Positions 1 to 8,994 of a stretch of DNA of 64,000 nucleotides are shown piece after piece. The stretch covers positions 310,001 through 374,000 of the forward strand of contig JACKIQ010000003.1 of assembly GCA_020638365.1 (NCBI GenBank), read 5' to 3'. A program made the translations under genes and the position numbers. The notes under the pieces are model-generated. The model saw only the letters and a program-made list of their open reading frames with translations. It had not been told where the DNA came from and searched no databases. This DNA comes from Rhodospirillales bacterium. GTDB lineage: Bacteria; Pseudomonadota; Alphaproteobacteria; Micavibrionales; Micavibrionaceae. Within the stretch, counting starts at the first letter, position 1. Every line of letters begins with the position of its first letter.

Positions 1-1198
1 CATCGGCATTTTTCTGCAGCACGCCGAGCAGGTTTGCGCCAACGCTCAGGGCGGCCTTATCGGCAGGGGATTTTGTCTGCGCGGCGGTTTTGGAGAGCTG
101 GCCGAGGGCAGCAATTGCTTTTGGCGTATTGAGATCGTCACACAGAGCTTCGAGGACAGGATTGTCCAGTTGATCAGAATCTTTTTCCTGCGGAACGTCC
201 GATATTTCGCGCAGGGCCTGATAGAGGCGGTCGAGGGTTTTTCTCGTTTGCTGCAGCAGGTTTTCCGTCCAGTCGAGGGGCTGGCTGTATTGGGCGGAGA
301 GCAGCGCAAGGCGCAGGGTTTCGCCGTCGTAATGCCGCAGCAAATCGTGTACCAGCCGCGTGTTGCCTTCCGATTTCGCCATTTTCTGCGTGTTCACGGT
401 GACAAAGCCGTTATGGACCCAGACTTTGGCGAAGGCGGAGAGGTCGTTGAGGTGGCCTTGTGCGCAGCAGCTTTGCGCGATTTCGTTTTCGTGGTGCGGG
501 AATTTGAGGTCGGCCCCGCCGCCGTGAATATCGAAGGGCAGGCCGAGATGTTCTTCCGCCATGGCGGAACATTCGATGTGCCAGCCGGGGCGACCGCGGC
601 CCCAGGGCGAGTCCCAGCCGGGCTGGTCGGGTGTGCTGGGTTTCCAGAGGACAAAATCGGCGGGGTCCTTTTTGTAAGGGGCGACTTCCACCCGCGCACC
701 GGCGATCTGGTCGTCACGGCTGCGGCCCGAAAGTCCGCCGTAAGCGGGGAAGGAGGGCACGTTGAACAGCACATGGCCTTGCCCCTCATAGGCGTGGCCC
801 TTTTCAATGAGCTTTTCGATCAGGGCGATCATCTGGGGGATGTGCTGCGTCGCGCGGGGCTGGATGTCCGGCGCCCTCACACCCAGCGCGGCCATGTCGC
901 GGTTATAGATATCGGCGTATTTCTTCGTGATACTCTCGCAGGGATCGCCGCATTCCTTCGAGGCGGCTATGATTTTGTCGTCGATATCGGTGATGTTCGA
1001 AACGTAGGTGACTTTCGGGTAGAGGGTGCGCAGGACATTGGCCAGCAGGTCAAAGACCACGGCCATGCGCGCGTTGCCGATATGGGCGAAGTTATAGACC
1101 GTCGGGCCGCAGGCGTAAATGCGCACGTTCGAGGGGTCAATCGGCCTGAATTCCTCCTTCTCGCGTGTGAGGGAGTTATAGAGTTTGAGCGCGGTCAT
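1..1198 (-). CDS. cysS: Cysteinyl-tRNA synthetase (3' end cut off by window edge)
   Basis: Charges tRNA-Cys with cysteine in the cytoplasm. The frame reads from an ATG at 1196-1198 leftward without a stop to base 1, so 399 codons are visible and the C-terminal anticodon-binding part is missing. Class I signatures are clear: ACGPTVY with the zinc ligand Cys30, a HIGH-type motif HIGN at residues 39-42, HIECSAM with the second zinc cysteine, FPHHENE with the remaining zinc ligands, and the KMSKS-loop variant KMAKS near residue 272. It is divergent from folE, with about 90 bp between the starts. A long + strand frame across this region (170-1291) is only its shadow. The identification is secure. 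Confidence 0.96.
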   Translation of the reverse strand, partial: MTALKLYNSLTREKEEFRPIDPSNVRIYACGPTVYNFAHIGNARMAVVFDLLANVLRTLYPKVTYVSNITDIDDKIIAASKECGDPCESITKKYADIYNRDMAALGVRAPDIQPRATQHIPQMIALIEKLIEKGHAYEGQGHVLFNVPSFPAYGGLSGRSRDDQIAGARVEVAPYKKDPADFVLWKPSTPDQPGWDSPWGRGRPGWHIECSAMAEEHLGLPFDIHGGGADLKFPHHENEIAQSCCAQGHLNDLSAFAKVWVHNGFVTVNTQKMAKSEGNTRLVHDLLRHYDGETLRLALLSAQYSQPLDWTENLLQQTRKTLDRLYQALREISDVPQEKDSDQLDNPVLEALCDDLNTPKAIAALGQLSKTAAQTKSPADKAALSVGANLLGVLQKNAD

Positions 1199-1287
1199 CG
1201 AAATCAGCGTCCTTCTATGCTTTTTTACTGGAAAATACGTGAAAGACCCTGTAAGACCAACATGTTTTTTCAGGGATGGCGTGAAAA

Positions 1288-1899
1288 ATGAGCGTAGAAA
1301 ATATCGACCGGAAAAGAAAGACCGCGCAGGACAAAAAGCCAACGCGCGAGGAAGCCATGCGGGCCGTCGAGACGCTGATCCGCTGGGCCGGGGATAACCC
1401 GGAACGCGAGGGCCTGCGCGATACGCCCAAGCGCGTGGTCGAGGCGTATGAGGAGTTTTTCTGCGGTTACGCCAAGGATCCCGCCGCCGAACTCGGCAAG
1501 ACTTTCGAGGATATCCAGGGATTCGACGATATCGTCATCGTGCGGGATATTAATTTCACCTCGCATTGCGAGCATCACATGGTGCCGATCATCGGACAGG
1601 CGCACGTGGCTTACTGGCCGACCGACAAAGTCGTGGGGATCAGCAAGCTGGCGCGGATCGTGGATATTTACGCCAAGCGCCTGATCTCTCAAGAGAACAT
1701 GACGAGAAATATCGTCGAGGTCATCGACCGGACGCTCAAGCCCAAGGGGGCGGCGGTGATGATCAGGGCCAACCACCAGTGCATGTCGATCCGGGGGGTC
1801 AACAAGGCGCATTCGAGCACCGTGACCACCATGTTTTCGGGTATCTTCAAGACCGATCCGAACGCGCAGCGCCGTTTTCTGGACCTGCTGAAAGACTAA
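1288..1899 (+). CDS. folE: GTP cyclohydrolase I (type IA)
   Basis: Converts GTP to 7,8-dihydroneopterin triphosphate, the first step of tetrahydrofolate synthesis. The 203-residue length is normal. The zinc site is complete: SHCEHH in the middle gives Cys and His ligands, and HQCM near residue 170 gives the second Cys. The substrate-binding stretch ISKLARIV and the segment [12 protein letters not shown] are also present. No strong Shine-Dalgarno sequence is visible before the ATG. It is followed after 77 bp by pyrC on the same strand. folC, a later folate-pathway gene, lies about 16 kb downstream. Confidence 0.96.
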   Translation: MSVENIDRKRKTAQDKKPTREEAMRAVETLIRWAGDNPEREGLRDTPKRVVEAYEEFFCGYAKDPAAELGKTFEDIQGFDDIVIVRDINFTSHCEHHMVPIIGQAHVAYWPTDKVVGISKLARIVDIYAKRLISQENMTRNIVEVIDRTLKPKGAAVMIRANHQCMSIRGVNKAHSSTVTTMFSGIFKTDPNAQRRFLDLLKD

Positions 1900-1976
1900 G
1901 TTTCCCGATCTTACCGATTCGGGGCGGATCGTCTGGTTTTTAGAATTTTTTTCCAGCCTTTGCGGAGGGCCTGTTC

Positions 1977-3320
1977 ATGACCGATAAAGCCGATCTTCTG
2001 CTTCTCAACGGAACCGCTGTTTTGCCGGAGGGTACCAAGTCGGCCGATATCCTTATCAAGGACGGGAAAATTCACGATATCGGGTCTTTCAATCCAAGTG
2101 TCGCGGCGGAAGTTATTGATTGCGGCGGGTTACACGTGTTGCCCGGGGTCATCGACACGCAGGTGCATTTCCGTGAACCCGGAGGCGAGCATAAGGAAAC
2201 GCTGGAAACCGGGATGAAGGCCGCGGCTATGGGGGGCGTGACCTCGATTTTCGAGATGCCGAACACGAATCCGCTTACAACCACGCCGGATGCGTTGCAG
2301 GGCAAGATGGAGTCGGCGGCCAGAACGCCGTGGACGAATTACGCGTTTTATTTCGGCGGGACGGCGGGGAATGCTAAGGATTTGCCGGAATGGGAGGATT
2401 TGCCGGGGGTTTGCGGGGTTAAAATCTTCATGGGGTCGTCGACAGGCGATCTTCTTGCGGCCACGGACAAGGAGATCGAGGCGGTTCTGCGCAACGGGCG
2501 GCGGGTCGTGGCTGTTCATGCCGAGGACGAGGCGATGATGATCCGCAACAAGAAAACCATCCTGGGCGAGAGCCACGATCCGGCGATGCACCATGTCTGG
2601 CGTTCGGTTGAGTCCTGCGTTTCGGCAACGGTCCGTTTGCTGAGGCTGGCGCGCAAAACCGGGCGGCGTGTGCATGTCCTACATATTACCAGCGCGGAGG
2701 AGATGGAGCTTCTGGCGCAGAACAAGGATATCGCGAGCGTGGAAGTGCTGCCGAACCATTTGAGCCTGTCCGCGCCGGATTGTTACAGGCGGCTGGGTAC
2801 CCGTGCGCAACAGAACCCGCCGATCCGCGAGGTGCATCACCAGATGGCGCTGTGGCGGGGAATACGGGACGGGACAGTCGATATCCTGGGCTCGGACCAT
2901 GCGCCGCATACGCTGGAGGAAAAGGGCAAGAAATATCCCGACAGCCCGAGCGGAACGCCGGGCGTTCAGACCTTCGTGCCGATCATGCTGGATCATGTGA
3001 ACAAGGGCAATCTGACGCTGGAGCGGTTCGTGGATCTTGTGTGCGGCGGGCCGCAGCGGGTCCACCAGATTGCCTGTAAGGGGCGGATCGTGCGCGGGTA
3101 TGACGCCGATTTCACGATTGTCGATCTGCGCAAGAAAATGGAGATCACCAACGCTCAGCAGCTTTCGAAATGCGGCTGGACGCCTTATGACGGGGACAAG
3201 GTTACGGGCTGGCCGATCATGACCCTCATTCACGGGCAGGCCGTCATGCGCGAAGACGAGCTTATCGTGCCCGCAGGGAAGCCTGTACAGTTCCGCGAAA
3301 CACTGAACATCAAAGGATAG
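1977..3320 (+). CDS. pyrC: Dihydroorotase, class I
   Basis: Interconverts carbamoyl-aspartate and dihydroorotate in pyrimidine synthesis. The 447 residues follow the amidohydrolase fold: LPGVID at 55-60, a metal-site segment, GVKIFMGSSTG holding the lysine expected to be carboxylated, AVHAEDE, VLHITSAEE, and SDHAPHTLEEK with the catalytic Asp. The usual first metal motif HxH reads Gln62-Val-His64, so one canonical histidine ligand is replaced by glutamine. I recall the same QVHFREPG wording from other alphaproteobacterial dihydroorotases, so the enzyme is probably functional, but I cannot confirm that here. It lies 4 bp upstream of the methyltransferase gene. pyrF, another pyrimidine gene, is 9 kb downstream. 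Confidence 0.9.
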   Translation: MTDKADLLLLNGTAVLPEGTKSADILIKDGKIHDIGSFNPSVAAEVIDCGGLHVLPGVIDTQVHFREPGGEHKETLETGMKAAAMGGVTSIFEMPNTNPLTTTPDALQGKMESAARTPWTNYAFYFGGTAGNAKDLPEWEDLPGVCGVKIFMGSSTGDLLAATDKEIEAVLRNGRRVVAVHAEDEAMMIRNKKTILGESHDPAMHHVWRSVESCVSATVRLLRLARKTGRRVHVLHITSAEEMELLAQNKDIASVEVLPNHLSLSAPDCYRRLGTRAQQNPPIREVHHQMALWRGIRDGTVDILGSDHAPHTLEEKGKKYPDSPSGTPGVQTFVPIMLDHVNKGNLTLERFVDLVCGGPQRVHQIACKGRIVRGYDADFTIVDLRKKMEITNAQQLSKCGWTPYDGDKVTGWPIMTLIHGQAVMREDELIVPAGKPVQFRETLNIKG

Positions 3321-3324
3321 GTTT

Positions 3325-4527
3325 ATGGACAGGTGGCGCACTCTTCTGGCGCCCGATGTCCGGGCCTTTATCGAATCGCATGACGGGGCGGACCTGTCCG
3401 CGCTGGCGCTGAAAAAGGCGCCCGATCCCGAGTGGGATTACAAGCTGATCCTCGACCAGATCAAGGCCCGGGGGAAGGCGAAAGTGAAGGTTCCCCGCTG
3501 GCTTGGGGTTCCCGGTCTGGTTTTTCCTTCCGCCGATCTTATGGAGCAGGCGTCCTCATGGACCTGCGCTCTTTACAAGGCTTCGCTTGCGGGCGGGGGT
3601 ACGGTTGCCGATCTGACCGCCGGGGCGGGGGTCGATGCGGCGGCATTCGGCGGGCAAGGGCAGAGGGTTCTCTGCGTAGAGCAGGATTCGCACAACGCTT
3701 CGCTTCTTGAGCATAATCTGAGGCGTTTGAAGGAGGCCGGGCTGCTAAGCGCGGATTTTGAGGTTCATAACGCGGATTGCGCCGATTTTGTTACGGCCAT
3801 GCCGTCTTGCGCATGGGTTTATGTCGATCCGCAGCGGCGATCAGGCCCGCAAAAAGGGCGTTTCTTATTTTCGGATTGTTCGCCGGATGTTACCGCCCTG
3901 CTTCCCTTCCTGAAAGGCCGGGCCCGACGGGTGATGGTCAAGAGTTCGCCGGTTCTGGACATCGCACGCGGGATTGAAGAGGTGGGCGGGGTCGAGTCGG
4001 TGCATGTCGTTCAATGGAACGGGGAGTGTAAGGAGGTTCTCTATATCCATAATCCGCAAGGAGGCGTAGAAGACCCTCCGGTCCATGCGGTCGAAATTAA
4101 CAATGAGGGGCATGTTTCGTGCTCTTTTTCATTTACGATGGGCGATGAGCGTGAAGCGGAGGCGGAAACGGGGCCTGTGGAGGCCTATCTTTACGAGCCG
4201 GGACCGGCCTTTATGAAGGCGGGAGGGTTTAATCTCATGGCGGCGCGTTTCGGCCTGCGGAAATTACACCCAAACACGCATCTTTATACGTCGCAGGTTT
4301 TCATCAAGGACTTTCCGGGGAAGGTTTTCACGGTAGAGGACGTACGCAGACCGGGCGGCGGGGCTAGCGATATCGGGGGGGCAGAGCTGGTTTTACGAAA
4401 TTATCCGGGGTCGGTTGCCGATTTAAGGGCACGCTTGAAGCTTGCGGAGGGGTCGGATAAGCGGATTTTTGCCTGCACTGCCCATGATGACCGGAAGATG
4501 CTGGTTGTCTGCTCTAAAGCATTCTGA
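3325..4527 (+). CDS. Class I SAM-dependent methyltransferase with THUMP-like C-terminus
   Basis: A predicted S-adenosylmethionine-dependent methyltransferase, probably acting on RNA, target unknown. Residues about 1-90 form a ferredoxin-like N-terminal module with ALALKKAPDPEWD and a K/R-rich stretch. The Rossmann core starts at VADLTAGAGVDAAAF, followed by VLCVEQD, and has a motif-IV-like YVDPQRRSG. The last 70 or so residues, around FPGKVFTVED and LRNYPGSVADLRARL, match the THUMP-like domain. This exact architecture (PG_1098-like plus THUMP_like) is familiar from Bacteroidetes, so transfer into this lineage is a reasonable inference. It is tightly coupled to pyrC (4-bp gap) and followed by a hairpin terminator. 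Confidence 0.8.
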   Translation: MDRWRTLLAPDVRAFIESHDGADLSALALKKAPDPEWDYKLILDQIKARGKAKVKVPRWLGVPGLVFPSADLMEQASSWTCALYKASLAGGGTVADLTAGAGVDAAAFGGQGQRVLCVEQDSHNASLLEHNLRRLKEAGLLSADFEVHNADCADFVTAMPSCAWVYVDPQRRSGPQKGRFLFSDCSPDVTALLPFLKGRARRVMVKSSPVLDIARGIEEVGGVESVHVVQWNGECKEVLYIHNPQGGVEDPPVHAVEINNEGHVSCSFSFTMGDEREAEAETGPVEAYLYEPGPAFMKAGGFNLMAARFGLRKLHPNTHLYTSQVFIKDFPGKVFTVEDVRRPGGGASDIGGAELVLRNYPGSVADLRARLKLAEGSDKRIFACTAHDDRKMLVVCSKAF

Positions 4528-4568
4528 AACCCTGCGCTAAAGCCGTTCTCAGGGTGTTTCTTTTTTTT
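4526..4568 (+). terminator. Rho-independent terminator after the methyltransferase gene
   Basis: An inverted repeat ACCCTG (4529-4534) / CAGGGT (4550-4555) has flanking A/T pairs extending the stem and is followed by a run of T at 4557-4568. The stem is short and the loop is 15 nt, so strength is uncertain. The 160-bp gap to the next gene is A+T rich and holds no other gene. Confidence 0.5.
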
Positions 4569-4688
4569 CCGTTTTTCTCCCCAAAAAAAAGGAAAATTTT
4601 TATTGAAATACAGTTATTTCAACCAGTTCTTAATCTTTGATCTCTAAAATCATAATTAAATTGGGGCATTTGCGTACTGCCGCCAAGC

Positions 4689-6914
4689 ATGGGGGCGTAC
4701 GGAAATGAAGTTTTTTCAATAGTGGATCAGTCTATGCCTTCGATCGCCGAAGCACTGGCAAAAAGAGCAGGAAAAGCGACTAGTACGGGCGTTGCCAAAG
4801 GCACGGGTACTCGTGAAGCGCGTCCTTCAGGAGGGTTGTTCTCTTCATCGACCGTCTGGCGCAGCCGGGTCAGCTGGCGTATAGCGGCGACTATGTTCAT
4901 GACTATCCTGCTTGTCCGTACGAGCGTCTTGAATTTCGGACTTCTTGCCGGGTACGAGCAGGAACGTCTGGACGTTCTGGCACGTCAGGCCCAGATTGCC
5001 CTGGGCTCTATTATTGAAATCGCTGATTTCGAGGGGGCTTCCCCTTTTGATCCGGAGCATATCGAACGGCTTATCCGGACTTCATCCGTTCTGGGGCTTG
5101 ACGTTTACTCCCATAAATACGAGCTTCTCGCCTCTTACGGCAGCGCACCGAAGTTACAGGCCCTTTTCGGGCAACTGGATAACACTTACCGCAGCGCGGA
5201 CGGGGTGATCTATGAAACGATCTTTAAAGGGGTCGAGATTCAAAGCCCCTATATAGTCGTCGTCAAACTCAATTCATCCGCGATCAATGACGAAGTTCAC
5301 TCCTTTCTGCTCCAAAATATCCTCGTCATGGTCCTTGTCTCCCTGCTGGTTACGTTTATCCTGATGATCGTTATCGGGAAGTGGCTGATCGAACCGCTTT
5401 TGTTCATGCGGGCGAATCTTGTGGCGGCGTTCAAGAATCCCGAATCACCGAACATTTCAAAATCGCCTTACAGCGTTCATGACGAGATCGGGGCGACGAT
5501 AGAGCTGACCCAGAAGCTTATCGAACAGAACGCCGAGAACCTTATCCATATCAAGAGCACCGCCGAAGACAAGATCCACCGGCTTGCCTATTACGACAGC
5601 CTTACCGGCTTACCCAACCGTGCCCTGTTCATATCAAAACTTTCCGAGAATGCGCGAGTTACCTACGACGATAAGGTGGAGCGGTTCGCGGTGGTGACGG
5701 TCGATCTGGATCATTTCAAGGATATCAACGATTCGATGGGACATAATGTCGGGGATGCGATCCTGCGTTCAGTGGGCCGTAAGCTCCGTTCGGCGCTGCC
5801 GGAATCGGCCATGGTTTCGCGAACAGGCGAGGACGAGTTCGCACTTATGCTTCCCCTGCGCACCGGGTCCATGACTCCGCGTGAAGTCGCAGAGCGGGTG
5901 ATCGGTGTGATCCGTAACGATCCCTTCAAGGTTTTTAACGAGGAGTTTCAGGTTCGCGCATCGGTCGGGGTTTCCACATATCCCGATGACGGGGTCGAAC
6001 CGGATCTGGTTCTCAAGAACGCGGATATTGCTCTGAACCGCGCCAAGGAAGAGGGGCGGGACCGGATCAAGGAATATTCGGAAGATTTCGACAGGGCGGT
6101 GCAGGTCCGTTTCCAGATGCTTCGCGATCTGCGCGACGCGCTGGAGCATGGAGAACTGGACCTGTATTTCCAGCCCCAGGTGGATCTGAAATCCGGGAAG
6201 ATTATCGGCGCGGAAGCCTTGCTCCGGTGGTGGAAGCCGGACAACAGCAAGGAAGGCGGCGTGTTTATCTCTCCGGCCCAGTTTATTCCAGTCGCCGAGC
6301 AATCCGGCCTTATCGTGCCGATCGGCGAATGGGTCATGCGCAAGGCGGTGATGGTCGGCATGCAGTTGCAGGAAGAACACGATATCTTCATGCGACTGGC
6401 GATCAACGTTTCTGGCAACCAGTTCTCGCAGTCGGATCTTGTCGGGTTTGTCCGGGGCCTGCTGGCTGAAACGGGTTTCGATCCCAAGTATCTCGAAATG
6501 GAGGTTACGGAAAGCGTTTTCATGCACGATATCGAGCATACGGTCAAAGTTTTGCAGGATCTCCACGCTCTTGGCGTCGAACTGGCCATCGACGATTTCG
6601 GGACCGGGTATTCTTCGCTTTCCTATCTCAGCCAGTTCCCGATCGACCGTTTGAAGATCGACCAGTCCTTTATCCGTAACGCACTGAATGACGCGGAGAA
6701 TGCTTCGATCGCGCGGACAATTATCAACCTCGGACACTCATTGAACCTGAAAGTCATCGCTGAGGGCGTTGAAACCAAGGCACACGAGGAGTTTCTCGTA
6801 AGGCAGGGGTGTGACGAGGTTCAGGGCTACCGTTACTGCAAGCCTGTCCCGGTCGATCGTCTCGTCGAGTTTGTCAAAGCTTATAACGGCAAGCTTGAGA
6901 GTTTCGGCGAATAG
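4689..6914 (+). CDS. Membrane-bound GGDEF-EAL protein (probable c-di-GMP phosphodiesterase)
   Basis: A 741-residue c-di-GMP signalling protein of the inner membrane. Transmembrane segments lie near residues 60-85 and 205-230 (VMVLVSLLVTFILMIVIG), enclosing a periplasmic sensor of about 120 residues. The GGDEF domain (about 300-460) carries the degenerate signature GEDEF at 380-384, and no RxxD inhibition site is seen. The EAL domain (about 480-730) looks complete: EAL from Glu509, INVSGNQF, EVTES, DDFGTGYSS, LKIDQSF and IAEGVET. Hydrolysis of c-di-GMP is therefore the likely activity, with the cyclase half probably regulatory. The start is uncertain: no clear ribosome site precedes 4689, and an in-frame ATG lies at residue 16. 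Confidence 0.88.
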   Translation: MGAYGNEVFSIVDQSMPSIAEALAKRAGKATSTGVAKGTGTREARPSGGLFSSSTVWRSRVSWRIAATMFMTILLVRTSVLNFGLLAGYEQERLDVLARQAQIALGSIIEIADFEGASPFDPEHIERLIRTSSVLGLDVYSHKYELLASYGSAPKLQALFGQLDNTYRSADGVIYETIFKGVEIQSPYIVVVKLNSSAINDEVHSFLLQNILVMVLVSLLVTFILMIVIGKWLIEPLLFMRANLVAAFKNPESPNISKSPYSVHDEIGATIELTQKLIEQNAENLIHIKSTAEDKIHRLAYYDSLTGLPNRALFISKLSENARVTYDDKVERFAVVTVDLDHFKDINDSMGHNVGDAILRSVGRKLRSALPESAMVSRTGEDEFALMLPLRTGSMTPREVAERVIGVIRNDPFKVFNEEFQVRASVGVSTYPDDGVEPDLVLKNADIALNRAKEEGRDRIKEYSEDFDRAVQVRFQMLRDLRDALEHGELDLYFQPQVDLKSGKIIGAEALLRWWKPDNSKEGGVFISPAQFIPVAEQSGLIVPIGEWVMRKAVMVGMQLQEEHDIFMRLAINVSGNQFSQSDLVGFVRGLLAETGFDPKYLEMEVTESVFMHDIEHTVKVLQDLHALGVELAIDDFGTGYSSLSYLSQFPIDRLKIDQSFIRNALNDAENASIARTIINLGHSLNLKVIAEGVETKAHEEFLVRQGCDEVQGYRYCKPVPVDRLVEFVKAYNGKLESFGE

Positions 6915-6992
6915 AGATTGCTCCCCCCTTCCTAACACGCTATTTTTTCCCCGCAAAGTGTATGATTTTTTTCTCCAGCGGGGCCGTTTTCC

Positions 6993-8348
6993 ATGTCTCA
7001 TTCCGAATATACGCGCAGTTGTCAATCCCGATGCTGCGGGCCGCTTAAAGGAACGGTGCGCGTGCCGGGCGATAAATCCGTGTCGCACCGGGCGCTGATG
7101 TTCGGAGCGCTGGCTCAGGGGGAGACGCTGATCGGCGGCTTGCTTGAGGGGGAGGATGTTCTCAACACGGCAGAAGCCCTGAGGCATATGGGCGCGAAGA
7201 TCGCTAACGGGTCGGACGGGCTGTGGCGTGTCTACGGTGTCGGGGTGGGTAAACTTACGGAACCTGCCTGCGTTCTGGATATGGGTAACAGCGGTACGTC
7301 TACCCGCCTGTTGCTCGGGCTTGTGGCCGGGCAAAATTTTGCTGCAACTTTCACGGGGGATGCCTCGCTGGTCAAGCGCCCTATGCGGCGCGTCATGGTC
7401 CCTCTCGGGCAGATGGGAGCGCAGTTTCTCGGGCGGACAGGGGATCGGCTGCCTTTGACCGTGCGGGGAGCGGACGGCGCGACCGCCGTGACTTACGAGC
7501 TTCCTGTCGCTTCGGCGCAAGTGAAATCGGCGGTGCTTCTTGCAGCTCTGAATACAAAGGGGCGCACGACCGTTATCGAGAATAAACCGACACGCGATCA
7601 TACAGAGAATATGCTGCGGCATTTCGGGGTCGATGTCGTTATCGAGCCAACCGAGTCCGGAGGGGAGGCCATTTCCATCGAGGGGCCGGTTACGCTTAAG
7701 CCCTGCGCGGTCGACGTGCCGGGCGATCCCAGTTCTGCAGCGTTTCCGGTAGTGGCCGGAACGCTTATCAAGGGGTCCGAAGTTACGTTGTCGAATGTCC
7801 TTTTAAATCCCCGGCGGACCGGGCTTTACGAGACTTTGCAGGAGATGGGGGCCGATATCCGATTCGAGCATGTGCGTATTGAATCGGGCGAGCGGGTCGG
7901 GACGATTGTCGTGCGCGGGTCCGGGGTTCTCAAAGGCGTCAGGGTTCCTGCGGAACGGGTACCTTCCATGATCGACGAGTTTCCGGTTCTGGCCGTGGTT
8001 GCGGCATGCGCGGAAGGAACGACGCGTATGAGCGGGCTGGAGGAACTGCGCGTCAAGGAGAGCGACCGGCTGCTGATGATCGCCAAGGGACTTGAAGCCT
8101 GCGGGGTCGATCTCGAGATGGGCGAGGACAGCCTGACCATACACGGGACGGGTAAGCCGCCCAAGGGCGGCGCCCTGATAGAAACGGCGCTTGATCACCG
8201 GATCGCGATGAGTTTCCTTGTTCTGGGGTGCGTCGCCAAGGAGGTTGTCGAGATTGACGACGCCTCGCCTATCCGGACCAGTTTTCCGGGATTTATCGAC
8301 TTGATGAACGATCTGGGCGCCCAGATCGATACGGGCTCCAGTTTTTAA
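6993..8348 (+). CDS. aroA: EPSP synthase (3-phosphoshikimate 1-carboxyvinyltransferase)
   Basis: Joins phosphoenolpyruvate and shikimate 3-phosphate in the aromatic pathway, upstream of the trp genes in this window. The 451-residue sequence resembles the class II, CP4-like branch: PGDKSVSHRALMFG near 25-38, LLEGEDVLNT, SAQVKSAVLLA, TRDHTE, and VPGDPSSAAFP. The loop equivalent to E. coli Gly96 reads N99-S-G101-T, keeping glycine where CP4 enzyme has the alanine linked to glyphosate tolerance. Its 3' end overlaps the convergent lipoprotein gene by 56 bp, and cmk lies beyond it, the usual alphaproteobacterial order. Confidence 0.95.
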   Translation: MSHSEYTRSCQSRCCGPLKGTVRVPGDKSVSHRALMFGALAQGETLIGGLLEGEDVLNTAEALRHMGAKIANGSDGLWRVYGVGVGKLTEPACVLDMGNSGTSTRLLLGLVAGQNFAATFTGDASLVKRPMRRVMVPLGQMGAQFLGRTGDRLPLTVRGADGATAVTYELPVASAQVKSAVLLAALNTKGRTTVIENKPTRDHTENMLRHFGVDVVIEPTESGGEAISIEGPVTLKPCAVDVPGDPSSAAFPVVAGTLIKGSEVTLSNVLLNPRRTGLYETLQEMGADIRFEHVRIESGERVGTIVVRGSGVLKGVRVPAERVPSMIDEFPVLAVVAACAEGTTRMSGLEELRVKESDRLLMIAKGLEACGVDLEMGEDSLTIHGTGKPPKGGALIETALDHRIAMSFLVLGCVAKEVVEIDDASPIRTSFPGFIDLMNDLGAQIDTGSSF

Positions 8349-8922
8349 GCCATTTTTCAAGCGCAACGATGTCGGCGGGCTGTCCGTTGTCGCGGTAGTA
8401 GCTGTCGATCGCGTAGCGCTGTCCTGTCGCCTTTTCTTTTACCGCAGCGCTGTTGTGAGGCCACATGGCATCGACGAAATAGCCGCGGTGCACGGGATCA
8501 GCGACCTCGTTCCATTTGAGGATTCCGCGTTTTTCCAGAAAATGAAGGTATCGGGAGGTGTTGATCGTTTCGTCGAGACAATCCATCTGATCCTGATCCC
8601 GCTCGAAGGTGCGAGCTTCGCCCTTATCGGGCTTCATCCCGGTTTTTTGCTGCACAGTTGTTTCAATCAAGCCTACATACTGGGCGATTTTGTTGCGCTC
8701 TTCGGCGGCGTCAGCAGCGGGTGTGCGGAAGGGTTTTAGTATATTTTCCCATTCGCTCCGGTCCAGCGCGACCGGGGTCCGGTTTGTGCAGTTGAAGCCG
8801 TGGCAGACCTGAAATTCATAGGGTGTGCCCCAGGTTTCCGCAAAAGGCCGAAGGCTAATTCCCTGTCCCTTCGTGCAGGCGGTGAGAAGGAACGGCAGGA
8901 TGAGAAGGTAACGTCTTCGCAT
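8293..8922 (-). CDS. Small predicted lipoprotein, function unknown
   Basis: 209 residues from an ATG at 8920-8922. The N-terminus is a textbook lipoprotein signal: MRRRYLLILPFLLTAC, with a lipobox LTAC ending at Cys16, so membrane anchoring is likely. The mature part is hydrophilic, contains two further cysteines in FQVCHGFNCTN, and I do not recognise its family. It runs opposite to aroA and cmk, overlaps the end of aroA by 56 bp and starts 72 bp from the cmk start, giving a divergent promoter region. The same frame stays open upstream to 9495, but that part overlaps cmk and is spurious. Confidence 0.72.
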   Translation of the reverse strand: MRRRYLLILPFLLTACTKGQGISLRPFAETWGTPYEFQVCHGFNCTNRTPVALDRSEWENILKPFRTPAADAAEERNKIAQYVGLIETTVQQKTGMKPDKGEARTFERDQDQMDCLDETINTSRYLHFLEKRGILKWNEVADPVHRGYFVDAMWPHNSAAVKEKATGQRYAIDSYYRDNGQPADIVALEKWLKNWSPYRSGRPDRSSSR

Positions 8923-8994
8923 AATCAAAAGGTTTAAAGGCGCTTCATCGGTTTGGCAATTGTAAAAGCCCTGCCGTGTCTTTAAGTTGTGTGC

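Noticed and set aside
170..1291. 373-residue + strand frame
   Set aside because: Shadow of cysS on the minus strand, whose catalytic and zinc motifs are all intact in the other frame.
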